Source of the DNA: Aureobasidium sp. EXF-3400
Taxonomy: Eukaryota; Ascomycota; Dothideomycetes; Dothideales; Saccotheciaceae
NCBI GenBank assembly: GCA_024195585.1
Contig: SWBL01000357.1
Span: 1 to 50,552 of the forward strand
Reading direction: 5' to 3'
Length of the DNA: 50,552 bases
Below, piece by piece: positions 21,578 through 32,142 of the stretch (positions are counted from its first letter, which is position 1; each line of letters starts with the position of its first letter). The notes under the pieces are model-generated. The model did no database searches, was not told where the DNA came from, and saw nothing but the letters and a program-made list of their open reading frames with translations. The translations under genes were made by a program, and so were the position numbers.

Positions 21578-24500
21578 ATGCCTACTGCTGTCGCAATGAA
21601 CGGCAGCTCTGAAGGCCGTCAGGTCAAGCGTCAGAGGACGACGCAGGATTCCGAGGCAGTCGTCAAGAGCCAGAGACAGGTTGGCTCTTCGCGACTTTTT
21701 GCGCCGTACAGGGTAACTTCCTCTTTTACACCTTCTTGCTCTCCTTTCTGACTCTTGCCTCGCAGACTGTCGGTCTCGTCTCACCCACCGTCGTCCCCTT
21801 CACCAGCATCGCCCTGGGCAAGACAAGCTTTCAACTCACCACCTCGGTCGGTCGCAGTCTGCAAACTTACGACTTGCGCCGCGGTCTCAACCTCGTCTTC
21901 ATCACTCGCCCTCAGACTCCCGAGTTTATCACTGCGAGCATAGCACACAAAGATCTTGTATATGCAGCATGGGGAGGCCAACAAGAAGAGTCGGACCGTG
22001 GTGTCTGGAGTTTCAAGAGAGGCAAGAAAGTCGCTGAACTCGAGATGCCCTTGAACCACAGACACAACATCAAGTCCTTCACCATATTCGGTTCCTGGAT
22101 TATCGGTGCTTGCGACAATCAGATTCTTGTCTGGAAGTCGTCCAACTATGAGCTCTACACCACTCTCCAGAGCATCACCGGGTCCGAATTCACCGGAACC
22201 CTCAGCAGCATGCCTACAATGCTCAACAAGATTGTCGCTGGCAAGGACGACGGTACCGTCGAGATCTGGAACGTTTCAAGCGGAAAGCTGGTCTACTCTC
22301 TCCTCCCTCCCGCCGCCGACTACGGCGCTGTCACCGCTCTTCAACCCACTCCCGCTCTCAACCTCCTCGCAATCGCCTACGAATCCGGCCCTCTGATCAT
22401 CCAGGATATTCAAACAGACAAGAAGATCTTGCAATTCAACGCATCCGCTCACGGCACAAACGGTCCTTCCATCACTTCCATCACTTTCCGAACAGACGGC
22501 ATGGGTGCGGGAGACGATGGTAAAAGAGCTGGCGTCATGGCTACCGCCTCCAACGAGAGCGGTGACGTGACTCTGTGGGATTTGAACAACGGCGGTCGCA
22601 AGCAAGGTGTTCTCCGTGGTGCCCACGCTCCTCCTTCGTCAGCTTCGCCTGGCGGTGTCACAAAAGTCGAGTTTCTGCCTGGCCAGGCTATTATCGCTAC
22701 CAGTGGTCTGGACAACAGCCTCAAGACCTGGATCTTCGATGAGAGCCCCTTCAACCCTGTACCCAGAATTTTGCACCAGCGCAGCGGCCACGGCGCTCCC
22801 GTAACTACTCTATCTTTCCTCCCCGCTGCTTCGGACGGCTCCGATGCCAGTGGAAAATGGCTTCTCAGTACTAGCAGAGACCGCAGTTTGTGGGGCTGGA
22901 GTTTGAGACGTGACGGACAGAGCACCGAGCTCTCCCAGGGCAACGTCACAAAGAAGGCCAGAAAGCAAGGTATTCTATCCTCCGAAGGCAGGGACACCAT
23001 CGAAGCACTCAAGGCTCCCCCAATCACATCCATTGCCTGCTCGCTTAATCGTGATGGTGGCATGGGCTCTATGCCTGGCAAATTCCCTATATGGCAGTCC
23101 GGCAAAGGCAAAACCAAGAACAGCACCGAGGCTACGAGCATGACTGGATGGGAGAGTGTCGTAACCGCACACGAGAATGACAACAAGGCAAGGACCTGGT
23201 TCTGGGGCAGAAAGAAGGCTGGTAGATGGGCTTTCGAGACTCAAGACGGTGGCAATGTCAAGAGCGTTGCAATCTCGCCTTGCGGCACTTTTGCTCTTGT
23301 TGGCTCCGAGAACGGTGGCATCGACATGTTCAACCTTCAATCTGGTGGCCACAGACAGCGATACCCGGCACGTCTCACACCCACTCAAGCACAACAACTC
23401 AAACTCGACCTGGCCAAGGCGGAGGAGGCCATCGCTCCGGTATCAGACGCTGGCAAGAAGAAGTTCTACCGTGGCCAAGGAAAACACACCGCTGCTGTTA
23501 CTGGTCTGGCTGTCGACAACTTGAACCGTACTGTCATCAGCTGCAGCATCGACGGCAAGATCAAATTCTGGGACTTTATGAGTGGTGCTCTCAAGCATGA
23601 GATTGACTGGTCTGGCGCTGTTCAAATCACAGGTCTGAGATTGCACCGTGGATCAGAGCTGGCCGCCTTCACCTGCACCGATGGCTGTGTCCGTGTTGTT
23701 GATATCACCACATTCAAGCTTATCCGTGAGCTGAGAATGTCAAGATCATCACAATCGAAGGCTTTCGACTTTGCTGACTTTGGCTTCTCCAATGACGGTC
23801 GTTGGGTTATGGGTGCAACCTCGACTTTCGTTTGCGCTTGGGATTTGCCGACGGGCCATCTGATTGATGTCTTCAAGCTCCCCTCAACATGTAACGCTAT
23901 CAGCTTCTCACCAACCGGAGAGTACCTGGCGACAGCAAGTGAGGAACACGTTGGTGTTGATGTTTGGTCTAACAAGACCATGTTCACTCACGTCCCTACT
24001 CGCCACATCAACGAAGCAGAGTTGTCAACAATCATTGCCAGCGAAGCACAAGCACCTACAGTAAATGGCGAAGGTAGCATATCTGTCATTGGCGCGTTAG
24101 CTAATGCTCCCGACGTCGAGTCTGACGATGAAGAGTACATTGATGCCGACCTCGACGCTGATACAGATCTCGATGCCCTATCATCCGATCTCGTCTCATT
24201 GTCGTTGGTACCACGCAGCCGCTGGCAGAATCTGCTACATCTGGACATCATCCGTCAACGCAACGCTCCCACTGCGGCGCCTAAAAAACCTGAGAAGGCA
24301 CCCTTCTTCCTTCCCTCGCTGCAAGAACGACAAGCAAACCCCGCCATCGCGAACACAAACACAACCCAAGACCTCGCTGCCATCGAGCAAGAACGCAGCC
24401 GCATCATGAAGATGGACCGCCAAAACACGATTTCAAAGTTCACTTCTCTGCTGCGCGATGCCTCTGACACCGGCGACTTTGCACCATTCATCGCACACCT

Positions 24501-24834
24501 CAAGAGTCTCAACCCTGCAGCTGCAGATATTGAGATTCGCAGTTTATCCTCTCCCATCACATCCTTTGACCCTGAGTCAGATGCTTGCAATGAGTTAGTC
24601 GCTTTTGTGCGTGCATTGTCTTTCCTCTGTGCGTCCAAGCGTGACTTTGAGTTGGGTCAAGCGTGGATGGCGGTGTTCCTTAAGGTACACTCTGATGTTG
24701 TGATTGAGGATGAAGAACTTAGAGCTAGTGTTAAGGAATGGAGAGATAGAGTTGTAGAGGAGAAGGAGAGAGTGGAGATGTTGGCACAGTACTGTGGTGG
24801 TATGGTTGGTTTCTTAAGAGCTGCTAGGGTGTAG
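21578..24834 (+). CDS. UTP21: Utp21/WDR36-type U3 snoRNP WD40 protein
   Basis: Two exons, 21578-21712 and 21766-24834, encode 1,067 residues. Utp21 belongs to the UTP-B subcomplex of the SSU processome and acts in the nucleolus in 18S rRNA maturation. The N-terminus is basic (GRQVKRQRTT), followed by SSRLFAPYR at the splice junction. Two WD40 propellers follow, with repeats such as KDDGTVEIWN, GDVTLWDLN, DGKIKFWDF and FVCAWDLPTGH. An acidic linker (about 795-815, DVESDDEEYIDADLDADTD) precedes the C-terminal Utp21 domain, which begins near FLPSLQERQANPA and ends MVGFLRAARV. An in-frame ATG six codons downstream (21596) is an alternative start. Length and order fit the family. Confidence 0.95.
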
Positions 24835-25758
24835 ATGTGGTGTTTTGTTTAGTGTATCCAGCGGTATTGATGTAGCATATGTGCATAGCAAAGGATTTTG
24901 TTGTTTGACACCACGTCCCACAACCTTCTTACAAGCGGTGCAACATAATCATCCTATCCACAGAAACTCAAACACGTGTGCTTTAGATTCAGAAGGCCAT
25001 TCTTTGTTGTTCCATGTCCATAGTCTCGAATGATGAGATACACTTCTTGTATGAACATTGAAGAAATTGTTCTCTCGATCTCGAAAGATGCCAGTCGACG
25101 GCAGAATGTCGTCAGGGCCTCGAGTTCTTGCTAGACGTTGGATGGCCATCGGCCGATCCGTGAGCCGAGATCTGGTCCCTGAGGCATGAGCATTTCCTCT
25201 TTTGCTCCGAATCCCCACTTACTTTTTCTTCGACCTCCTCTGCTCTTTGTTGTAGTTCGCCATCTATTTTCCGACGCACTCGCATTTTCTGGGCACAAGT
25301 TAGGTGATGAAAAGACAGTCCGATCTGGATAAATCCAACTAGATCCTCGTATATCGCAAGATAAGTTGTTTGCAAGTGATCGTGTCTACCCATATATGCA
25401 CCTTCTTCTGTTCTTGCCCTGGCTTGCTTTCCTTCATTGTATCATCTCCTCGCTCCCCACAACATGTATGTGTCTTGTCTCATCTTCGATCTCTACTCCA
25501 CCGTTCGTCGTGTAGATGGAGCTTCCGGGCCCCGGACGACCATGCTGCCGGTGATAGACTTCTGGCTGAACGCCAGCTACCTGTTGCCAAGTCGACTCGT
25601 TCGTCATTTCTGCTTCTCCGTCATATATATAACTCTTCGTTCCCATCACTGGCATACGCATGTCCTCTTTTTCTCTCTTCCTCAACCATTGCTCTTCTCT
25701 GAGGCATCACCTCCGTTCACCCCAGAATTTATCGTTGTGTGCAGGAACATTCGGCATC
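24835..25758. other. Intergenic region before the DNA glycosylase gene
   Basis: About 920 bp. A TATA-like tatatata at about 25623-25631 probably belongs to the glycosylase gene. On the reverse strand, an ATG ORF at 25661-25434 and an exon-like piece near 25285-25230 (CTAAC..CAG before it and GTAAGT after it) hint at a small spliced gene, but I could not join them into a convincing protein. Confidence 0.4.
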
Positions 25759-26739
25759 ATGGGCCCATCCACTAGATCTGCCGCCAAAGTGGCCCAACGG
25801 AACATCACTAAGTCTGCTCTTCAAAACAAAGCGAAAGGCAGAGTTATCGCAGACTCAAACAACAAAGTCACCAAGCAACAGTCTAAACCCCGAGCAAGCA
25901 AGCGCAGCGAGAAAATCACAGATACTGCAACAGCAAAAGCGACGCCAGATCCAAACGACAGTAATCTCGCAAGCAAAAAATGGACCTCCTGGTCTGCACA
26001 CTCTTCCACTTCTCCCTTCCCTGACTTCACGCACCCATCGCCCGCCGAATGCACCGCCGCCCACACCGTCCTCCAAACTCATCACGCCGCGGCTGTAGCG
26101 CAGGAATTCTCAGACCCGGATACGCCAGAAACCATCGCCAACGTGCTGGACGCAATGATCATCGCCGTGCTCTCACAAGCAACCTCCTGGACAAACGCCA
26201 AACGCGCCATGGCCGGCCTTCGAGAGACCTACGGCTCGCTCTTCGCTTACGACGACATACTCTTCCGCGGCGAGGAGGTTCTACAACAAGCACTCAGACC
26301 AGGAGGCCTGCACATCCGCAAAGCCAAAATCATCTTTTCCATCTTGAACCAAGTTCAACAGACCAACAACAAATCCTGGGACTTGAATTTCATCACTGCA
26401 CTGCCCAATGAGCAAGCCATGGAAAAACTGCTGCAGTACAAATACATTGGATCCAAATCTGCTTTTGTGGTTTTGGGTTGGTGTATGAAGCGCAACACAT
26501 TCACTGTGGACACGCATTGTTATCGTATTGCTAAACTCTGGGGTTGGACGCCGAAAGACGCGAGTGTGGAAAAAACTCAGCAGCATTTGGATGCGGTGAT
26601 TCCTGTTGAGTTCAAATTTGATTTGCACTTTTTGATGATACAGCATGGGAGGACTTGTGCTGTGTGTAGGGGAGGCAGTAAAGTTGGGGGTCAGTGTGGT
26701 GTGCAGAGGGAGATGAAGGAGTTTTTGAAAAACGGGTGA
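25759..26739 (+). CDS. Endonuclease III-like HhH-GPD DNA glycosylase
   Basis: A single exon encodes 326 residues from the ATG at 25759 (MGPSTRSAAK). The ORF is also open from an ATG at 25660, but a TATA-like element sits only about 30 bp before that one, so I prefer the later start. The N-terminus is basic and disordered (about 1-75), suitable for a nuclear signal. The HhH-GPD fold follows, with YKYIGSKSAFVVLGW holding a lysine at 233 and TVDTHCYRIAKLWGW holding an aspartate at 251. Their spacing of 18 matches catalytic Lys120 and Asp138 of E. coli endonuclease III, so glycosylase plus AP-lyase chemistry in base excision repair is plausible. Near the end only three cysteines (300, 303, 313) occur where the family usually has four for a 4Fe-4S cluster. 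The exact substrate is unknown. Confidence 0.8.
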   Translation: MGPSTRSAAKVAQRNITKSALQNKAKGRVIADSNNKVTKQQSKPRASKRSEKITDTATAKATPDPNDSNLASKKWTSWSAHSSTSPFPDFTHPSPAECTAAHTVLQTHHAAAVAQEFSDPDTPETIANVLDAMIIAVLSQATSWTNAKRAMAGLRETYGSLFAYDDILFRGEEVLQQALRPGGLHIRKAKIIFSILNQVQQTNNKSWDLNFITALPNEQAMEKLLQYKYIGSKSAFVVLGWCMKRNTFTVDTHCYRIAKLWGWTPKDASVEKTQQHLDAVIPVEFKFDLHFLMIQHGRTCAVCRGGSKVGGQCGVQREMKEFLKNG

Positions 26740-27148
26740 GAGTCTTTTACAGCAGGGGGAATTGGTAGTTGCAGATTGGTACGACAATGAGTGCCCAGAT
26801 AGGAGATACCTGTCTATCAAAATTCGTATGCAGATACGAGTAGCTCTAGATAGTCAACATATTGTTGATGATGCGTGAATGCCAAGCGTCTTCGGGATTC
26901 TCCACATGTCGTGCAAGGTCGGACAGCATTTAGCCCTGCTGATTTATTGTTGTTGCCTTGAGTACTCACATCTTAACCCTCAACCTTGATGTGGACGTTC
27001 AATATGTACGCACATCTGCGACAACCAAGCTCGAGGAAATAGAGTAGTGTGAACAAAGTCCAACAGCAACATAAAGACGTCCTGTGCTTGTCTTCTTGCA
27101 AAGCGCTTTTGTCCAGGCACTATCGACGGTCGGCGTCACTGTGCAGCC
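26740..27148. other. Intergenic region
   Basis: About 410 bp between the glycosylase stop and the next gene's ATG. No gene, repeat or clear promoter element seen. Confidence 0.55.
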
Positions 27149-29161
27149 ATGGCCAGGACTAAGGCTCGGGCGATTGAACAGAGTAGCGCCCGTCCCTGGA
27201 ACACGCAGATGATAGCGCGTACTGTCAACGGCCATGGTTCGACTCCAGTCAAGATTGCATGGTCGCGCACAGATGGCGACTCCTCGCCGCTCCCACCCTT
27301 TCCATTCTACGTCTATTTGATCCGTGGAGCAGACTTCTTGACTGCTGATGAGGCTTTGGCTTACAAGCTTCTGCGTTGTCTCTCCACACAGCAGCTTGCT
27401 GACCCTTGCTGGCATATAGAGGTATTTACGACAGTTCAAGATAACGTATTCGCATGCGTAGATCATTATGAGAAAGAGCAAGCTTTCAGGCGACTTGGAT
27501 CTCGGGCACCTTATATGCCTGACAAGAACTGCCTTCTAGTTATCGACTCCGACAAGTGGGAAGAGGAGGGCCTGCTGTCCGTACAATACACGAAAGAGAA
27601 GTCCCACCTGCCTTACGACGTAACCGCTGAGAGATTCAAGAATTGGGGTCACCTAACACATCGCCTTAAAGATGAATGGTCTGAGCAGGGCATGACTACC
27701 ATCGAGGAGCTGCTCGATGAACGAAATCTCGCTCGAGGTTGGCCAATTGATCTCAATCGTTACCCTGAGAGTGGTCCCGGACAGAGAGTCAATGGAACGA
27801 CACTCGCTGTGGAAGAACAGGCACTCTCAAAACCGCATCAGCCTGTCTATGAGGCGCTCGACTTCGAGGATCTCAGCGTACATATCAACGGCGCCGTCGA
27901 TCACCAGTGTCAAGACCTTGGAGGCTCCCCTTATACAGCAATACGATACGATGCGAGCCAGGCCCCTCGTTTCGTCTTCTGCATCTTTATCCTCGGCCGC
28001 GATATATCATTCGAGGACAAGCTAAAAGTCTTTGTGCGACTAAATACAGGTCTACTGAGTCAAATCTCATGGTGTCTGCACTTGTACTCAAGCGCCACTT
28101 TATCCTCTGCCTCTTCAATATTTTCTCGCGACATGTGGCATAGAAACAAATTGGATTATTCGACGCATATTCCTTCTAGCTATATTGGACCTCCATTACA
28201 GATACATCGACATGTGTATATGTGTCTGGATGCCTCGAGACCTTCACCTGGTGGACCTTCGTTCATTGTCTCGAGTCCAGATCCAAAGCATACTCCCCCT
28301 CCCAAATTGAATGTCGACACGGAAGACCTTGATCACGTTCCATCTCATCGGGATAAGTATGCTGGTGAGCCGGATAGTCTTGATCTCTTCACATTCAATG
28401 CTGGGTCGTGGGAGCTTGCAGGAGATATGCTCCACACTTATTTCGCCATTTGCTCTGAGAACAAGCAAATTTTTTGCGAGCCTTCGCCAGCTATTCCACG
28501 TGTCTCTCTGCGTATGTCCATTAACACAGAGTTCAGCTCTAATCCAGCGGTTCCATCGCCGATAGAGCTGTTCATCACTTCTCATGCCACTGCACCACTT
28601 ACGCTAAATGTCAAGGACACAATCTTTGATACTACGCATTGGCAATGCCACCTACGCATCATTGACGCCAAATCTTTGGTCGAATTAGCCGTGGATGTGG
28701 CAAATGCAAGACCAAGTTCAGTATGGTCTCTGGGCGAGCGACTCCTCGATTACGGCTTCACAAAGCGCGTTGCAGATAGCGGCGACGAGAGACCCCCACA
28801 TCTTGTAACACTGTACCCAGAAATCGCGCTACAACTGCCCGTGCAGCGTTCTTTGCCTGTGGACCTTCTTGCTGGAATGCGCCCGAACGAGAATGAAGAT
28901 GATAGACGTTTTCTAGCAGGTCACGAAGCTGAGGGTAAAGCACACTTCAATCCTACCAGCAGCTATGCGCAAAGTTTGTACGAAAGATATAAAGGCAGTT
29001 GGAAGGTGGGAAGTAAGTACATTGTTGAATTGCGTGATGGTGCCACGATACCGAGATGGACTTGGGGTACTGAAGAAGAACTCAAGGGACCGTTTGGTTT
29101 ACCGGCGCTTGGTATCGAGGTGGGAGAAGGTGGGAATTGGGAGTTCGTACTTACCGATTGA
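27149..29161 (+). CDS. Conserved-looking protein of unknown function (670 residues)
   Basis: One uninterrupted ORF starting MARTKARAIEQ. I do not recognise a family with certainty. The N-terminal quarter (about 45-190) looks like a compact alpha/beta domain, with PFPFYVYLIRGADFLTADEA, an NCLLVIDSDKW strand and an LSVQYTKEK strand. It loosely resembles small DUFs of bacteria and fungi that end in a similar pattern, but this is a guess. The rest appears beta-rich and includes SLDLFTFNAGSWELAGD, IELFITSHATAPLTLNV and a C-terminal part ending GLPALGIEVGEGGNWEFVLTD, suggesting one or two Ig-like or lipocalin-like domains. It has no signal peptide, no membrane segment and no enzyme motif I can name. 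It is probably soluble and intracellular. The ORF length and even composition make it a safe gene. Confidence 0.7.
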   Translation: MARTKARAIEQSSARPWNTQMIARTVNGHGSTPVKIAWSRTDGDSSPLPPFPFYVYLIRGADFLTADEALAYKLLRCLSTQQLADPCWHIEVFTTVQDNVFACVDHYEKEQAFRRLGSRAPYMPDKNCLLVIDSDKWEEEGLLSVQYTKEKSHLPYDVTAERFKNWGHLTHRLKDEWSEQGMTTIEELLDERNLARGWPIDLNRYPESGPGQRVNGTTLAVEEQALSKPHQPVYEALDFEDLSVHINGAVDHQCQDLGGSPYTAIRYDASQAPRFVFCIFILGRDISFEDKLKVFVRLNTGLLSQISWCLHLYSSATLSSASSIFSRDMWHRNKLDYSTHIPSSYIGPPLQIHRHVYMCLDASRPSPGGPSFIVSSPDPKHTPPPKLNVDTEDLDHVPSHRDKYAGEPDSLDLFTFNAGSWELAGDMLHTYFAICSENKQIFCEPSPAIPRVSLRMSINTEFSSNPAVPSPIELFITSHATAPLTLNVKDTIFDTTHWQCHLRIIDAKSLVELAVDVANARPSSVWSLGERLLDYGFTKRVADSGDERPPHLVTLYPEIALQLPVQRSLPVDLLAGMRPNENEDDRRFLAGHEAEGKAHFNPTSSYAQSLYERYKGSWKVGSKYIVELRDGATIPRWTWGTEEELKGPFGLPALGIEVGEGGNWEFVLTD

Positions 29162-30144
29162 ACATTCTGCCAATTTAACGTCCGCTAAGATCCTGCTCAA
29201 GGTCTCGTTCACCTTAACTTTTCGTACACGAGTTCTATATTCTGACCGCGCCAAATATGCGGTAGACTAGATCCAAAGAAAAATAGATTATGCCATGCAT
29301 AGGGGAATGACGCAGTGCTGGAGCTACCGGACTCGGAAGAGCGCTGTGTAAACCTGGGTACTGAAGAGGAGTACGCCAACGACAACCTGAGCAGAACTGT
29401 ATCAGCAGAAGTTCAGAACATATACCTTCCCCGGCCCTCCTGCGCGATCTTATCAGGAAGCCGGCCCGTGTTTGAAGCTACGGATATGTTTTGACCCGCA
29501 AGTCGGCCTTTGCTTCCGAAACAGGGCATATCCGATGCCTGCTGACCAGAAAAAATTGCCGATGGTCATCTTTTAGCGAATCCTGCGACAAACCGATTGG
29601 ATCCACGTCGCTAGCGCGTTGAAGGAACAGACTTCGCACTTCAGCCACAAACAGGAGCCAATACCATCCAAGCATTCTTGGTCGCCTTGGGTCGCCTTGG
29701 AACCTCAAGCCAAACACGAGCGGCTATACCGAAAGTTTCTCCTCACTGATGAAAGTAAGACGCGTGTGCAGTGGTTCCATTGTTCCAGCCATGCTTCTGG
29801 CTGGCTTCTCCAGACCTTGTGCTCATGTGCGGCGGCCCCCCACGCGGTTCTCCAGACCATGCCCTATCGCCGATCACTTTCTTTGTTGGGACGAACCGAA
29901 CTCTGATATAGGCCAAGCGGAGACTCCACAGGTACTCCACTGAAAAAACGCTCCATCAATTGCCGGGGTACTGTTTTTTCCCACGGGGGCCGCCGCCGGA
30001 GGTGTAGGGCACAAGGTAGTATCGGTGGGGTTCCCAAACACCCTCGTATCCCTTTTAAAGGTCCTCGCGTGCCCTGTTTCTTTCGTTTCTGCTTCACTCC
30101 TCTTTTTCTTTTCTTGAGTGGTCGATATATCATCAGTTGCAAAG
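29162..30144. other. Promoter region of the sugar transporter gene
   Basis: About 980 bp without a supported gene. A 10-bp unit (gtcgccttgg) occurs twice in tandem near 29681-29700. There is a CreA-type GTGGGG at 30025-30030 and a pyrimidine-rich stretch at about 30071-30117 just before the ATG, common in highly expressed fungal genes. Confidence 0.55.
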
Positions 30145-31894
30145 ATGTTCAAACGATACGCCAAGGATCTACCTGAAGAGGTTCTCAACTGGCGTCTTGG
30201 CTATGCAGTGCTTGGTATGCTTGGTCTTGCTTGAGTTTTTGTCGTTCCCAAGCCTTTTAGCTAACGTTTGTTTCCTCAGTCTTTGGCTTGCTGGGCACTG
30301 CCCGGGGTCTCGACGAAGGTCTCATCGGCACAACCACTTCTCAAAAATCTTTCGTCACGCAATTCGGATTGAAAAATAAAAACTTGACTGCCAATGAGCA
30401 GGCCAACCTTCTCTCCAACATTACTTCCATGGTTCAACTTGGATCTATCTTTGGTGCTCTGTTTGCTTTCTCTATCACTGATAGAATTGGAAGACTCTGG
30501 GCTGTGAGAGAACTTTGTCTGGTTTGGGTTGCTGGTATTTCTATCTTCCTTGGTGCTGCTGCTCATGGCAGCATCGGAATGGTATATGCTGGTAGATTCA
30601 TCGCTGGCCTTGGTATCGGACAGACCACCGTCGTCGCACCCACATATCTCGCCGAAGTGGCTCCCAGATCCGTCCGTGGATTGTGTGTCGGTATCTTCTC
30701 TGGCTCTGTCTACCTAGGCATCATGCTTGGTTACTTTGCATCTTACGGCACTTCGCTGCATATCAGCAACCACAACCCCATCCAATGGGTTATCCCCAAC
30801 ACGCTGCACCTCTACTTTGCTGCCATCATCTTCACCTTCAGTTTCTTCGCTGTCGAGAGTCCCCGTTGGCTGGTCAAGACCAAGCAACAAGCCAAAGCCG
30901 TCGAAAACCTCTGCAAGCTTCGCGGTCTGGATCAGAACCACGAACTGGTGCAGTCCGAAATCATCGACATCAACAGCCAACTCGAACGCGAACAGGAAGC
31001 CACCATGGGCGCTTCTAAAGTCGGATTGCTGCGTGAACTGTTCTGCATGAAGTCAAACCGCTACCGCATTTTCTTGGCCATCGGCGCTCAACTGCTTGGT
31101 CAATGGAGTGGAGCTGGTTCCATCACTGTCTATGCACCTCAATACTTTGCTCTGATGGGCACCACTGGAACACAAGAGAAGCTACTCGCTACTGGTATCT
31201 TCGGACTTGTCAAGTTCATCAGCGCCATTATGTGTGCATTCTTCCTTGTTGACTTTATCGGTCGCAAGAGGTCATTGAGCATTGGTATCACTATTCAATT
31301 TGTGGCTATGCTTTATATGGCCATGTTCCTTCAAATCGACAACAGCATCGGGGTAAAAGGCAATGTGCAAACTGCTAGTCAGAAGTCAGCTGCCAAGGGT
31401 GCAATTGCGATGATCTATTTCAGCGGATTTGGGTGGGCCATGGGTGAGTTCCCTTTCCTCTTCCTCTCTCAATTTACATTTTTACTGATGATCTTTTAGG
31501 CTGGAACTCGATCCAATACCTCATCAACGCCGAAATCTTCCCTCTGCGTCTCCGCGCCATCGGCGGTTCCATCGCAATGGCATTCCATTTCGTCAACCAA
31601 TACGGCAACTCCAAAGCCGTGCCCGAGATGTTCGTGGGCATGACCACTGCAGGAACAATGTTTTTCTTCGCTGCAATCACGCTCATCGGATTATTCTGGG
31701 TGTACTTTTTCTTGCCTGAAACTTCAGGAAGAAGTTTGGAGAGTATGGATGCTGTGTTTGAGTTGCCTTGGTGGAAGGTTGGTAGATATGGTGCTAGTGT
31801 TGAGGTGTCGCCTGCATTGTTTGATGGCGAGGATGTTGGTGGAGAGAAGGAGAAGCAGGTGGAGTATTTGGAGACGGCTAGGCAGGGTGCTTAG
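30145..31894 (+). CDS. MFS sugar transporter
   Basis: Three exons, 30145-30214, 30280-31443 and 31500-31894, encode 542 residues. The protein is a twelve-helix proton-coupled or facilitative carrier of the sugar porter family in the plasma membrane. Signatures include DRIGR after helix 2, AGRFIAGLGIGQTTVVAPTYLAEVAP, ESPRWLVK at the end of helix 6, DFIGRKR after helix 8 and PETSGRSLESMD after helix 12. The intracellular N-terminus is short, and the cytoplasmic loop between helices 6 and 7 is the usual size. Intron 1 has a clear ctaac branch point. The specific sugar (hexose, pentose, quinate or other) cannot be decided from sequence alone. It converges on the amino-acid permease with only 248 bp between stops. 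Confidence 0.92.
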
Positions 31895-32142
31895 GTACGT
31901 GGGAAGGGTTTGTTAAGTATGAGTTTTTGCATGAGAAATGAAGAATGTTCCAAATGATTATTGTTGTCCTTGAGTTGTCGGTGTTGAGGCTTCCATGTGT
32001 CATTTGATTTCAATATCCTTTTTTTGCAGTCACGATATTGAAAGAATTGATCTCGAAGACAAAAAAAAAGCAGCCAGCCCTGAAATTTGTTTCTAAGATC
32101 AAGACTACAACTTTTTTCATTACCAATTGATTGGAGAAATGA

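Noticed and set aside
22449..23186. 245-codon reverse ORF
   Set aside because: Antisense to UTP21 WD40 repeats; no domain or good start context.
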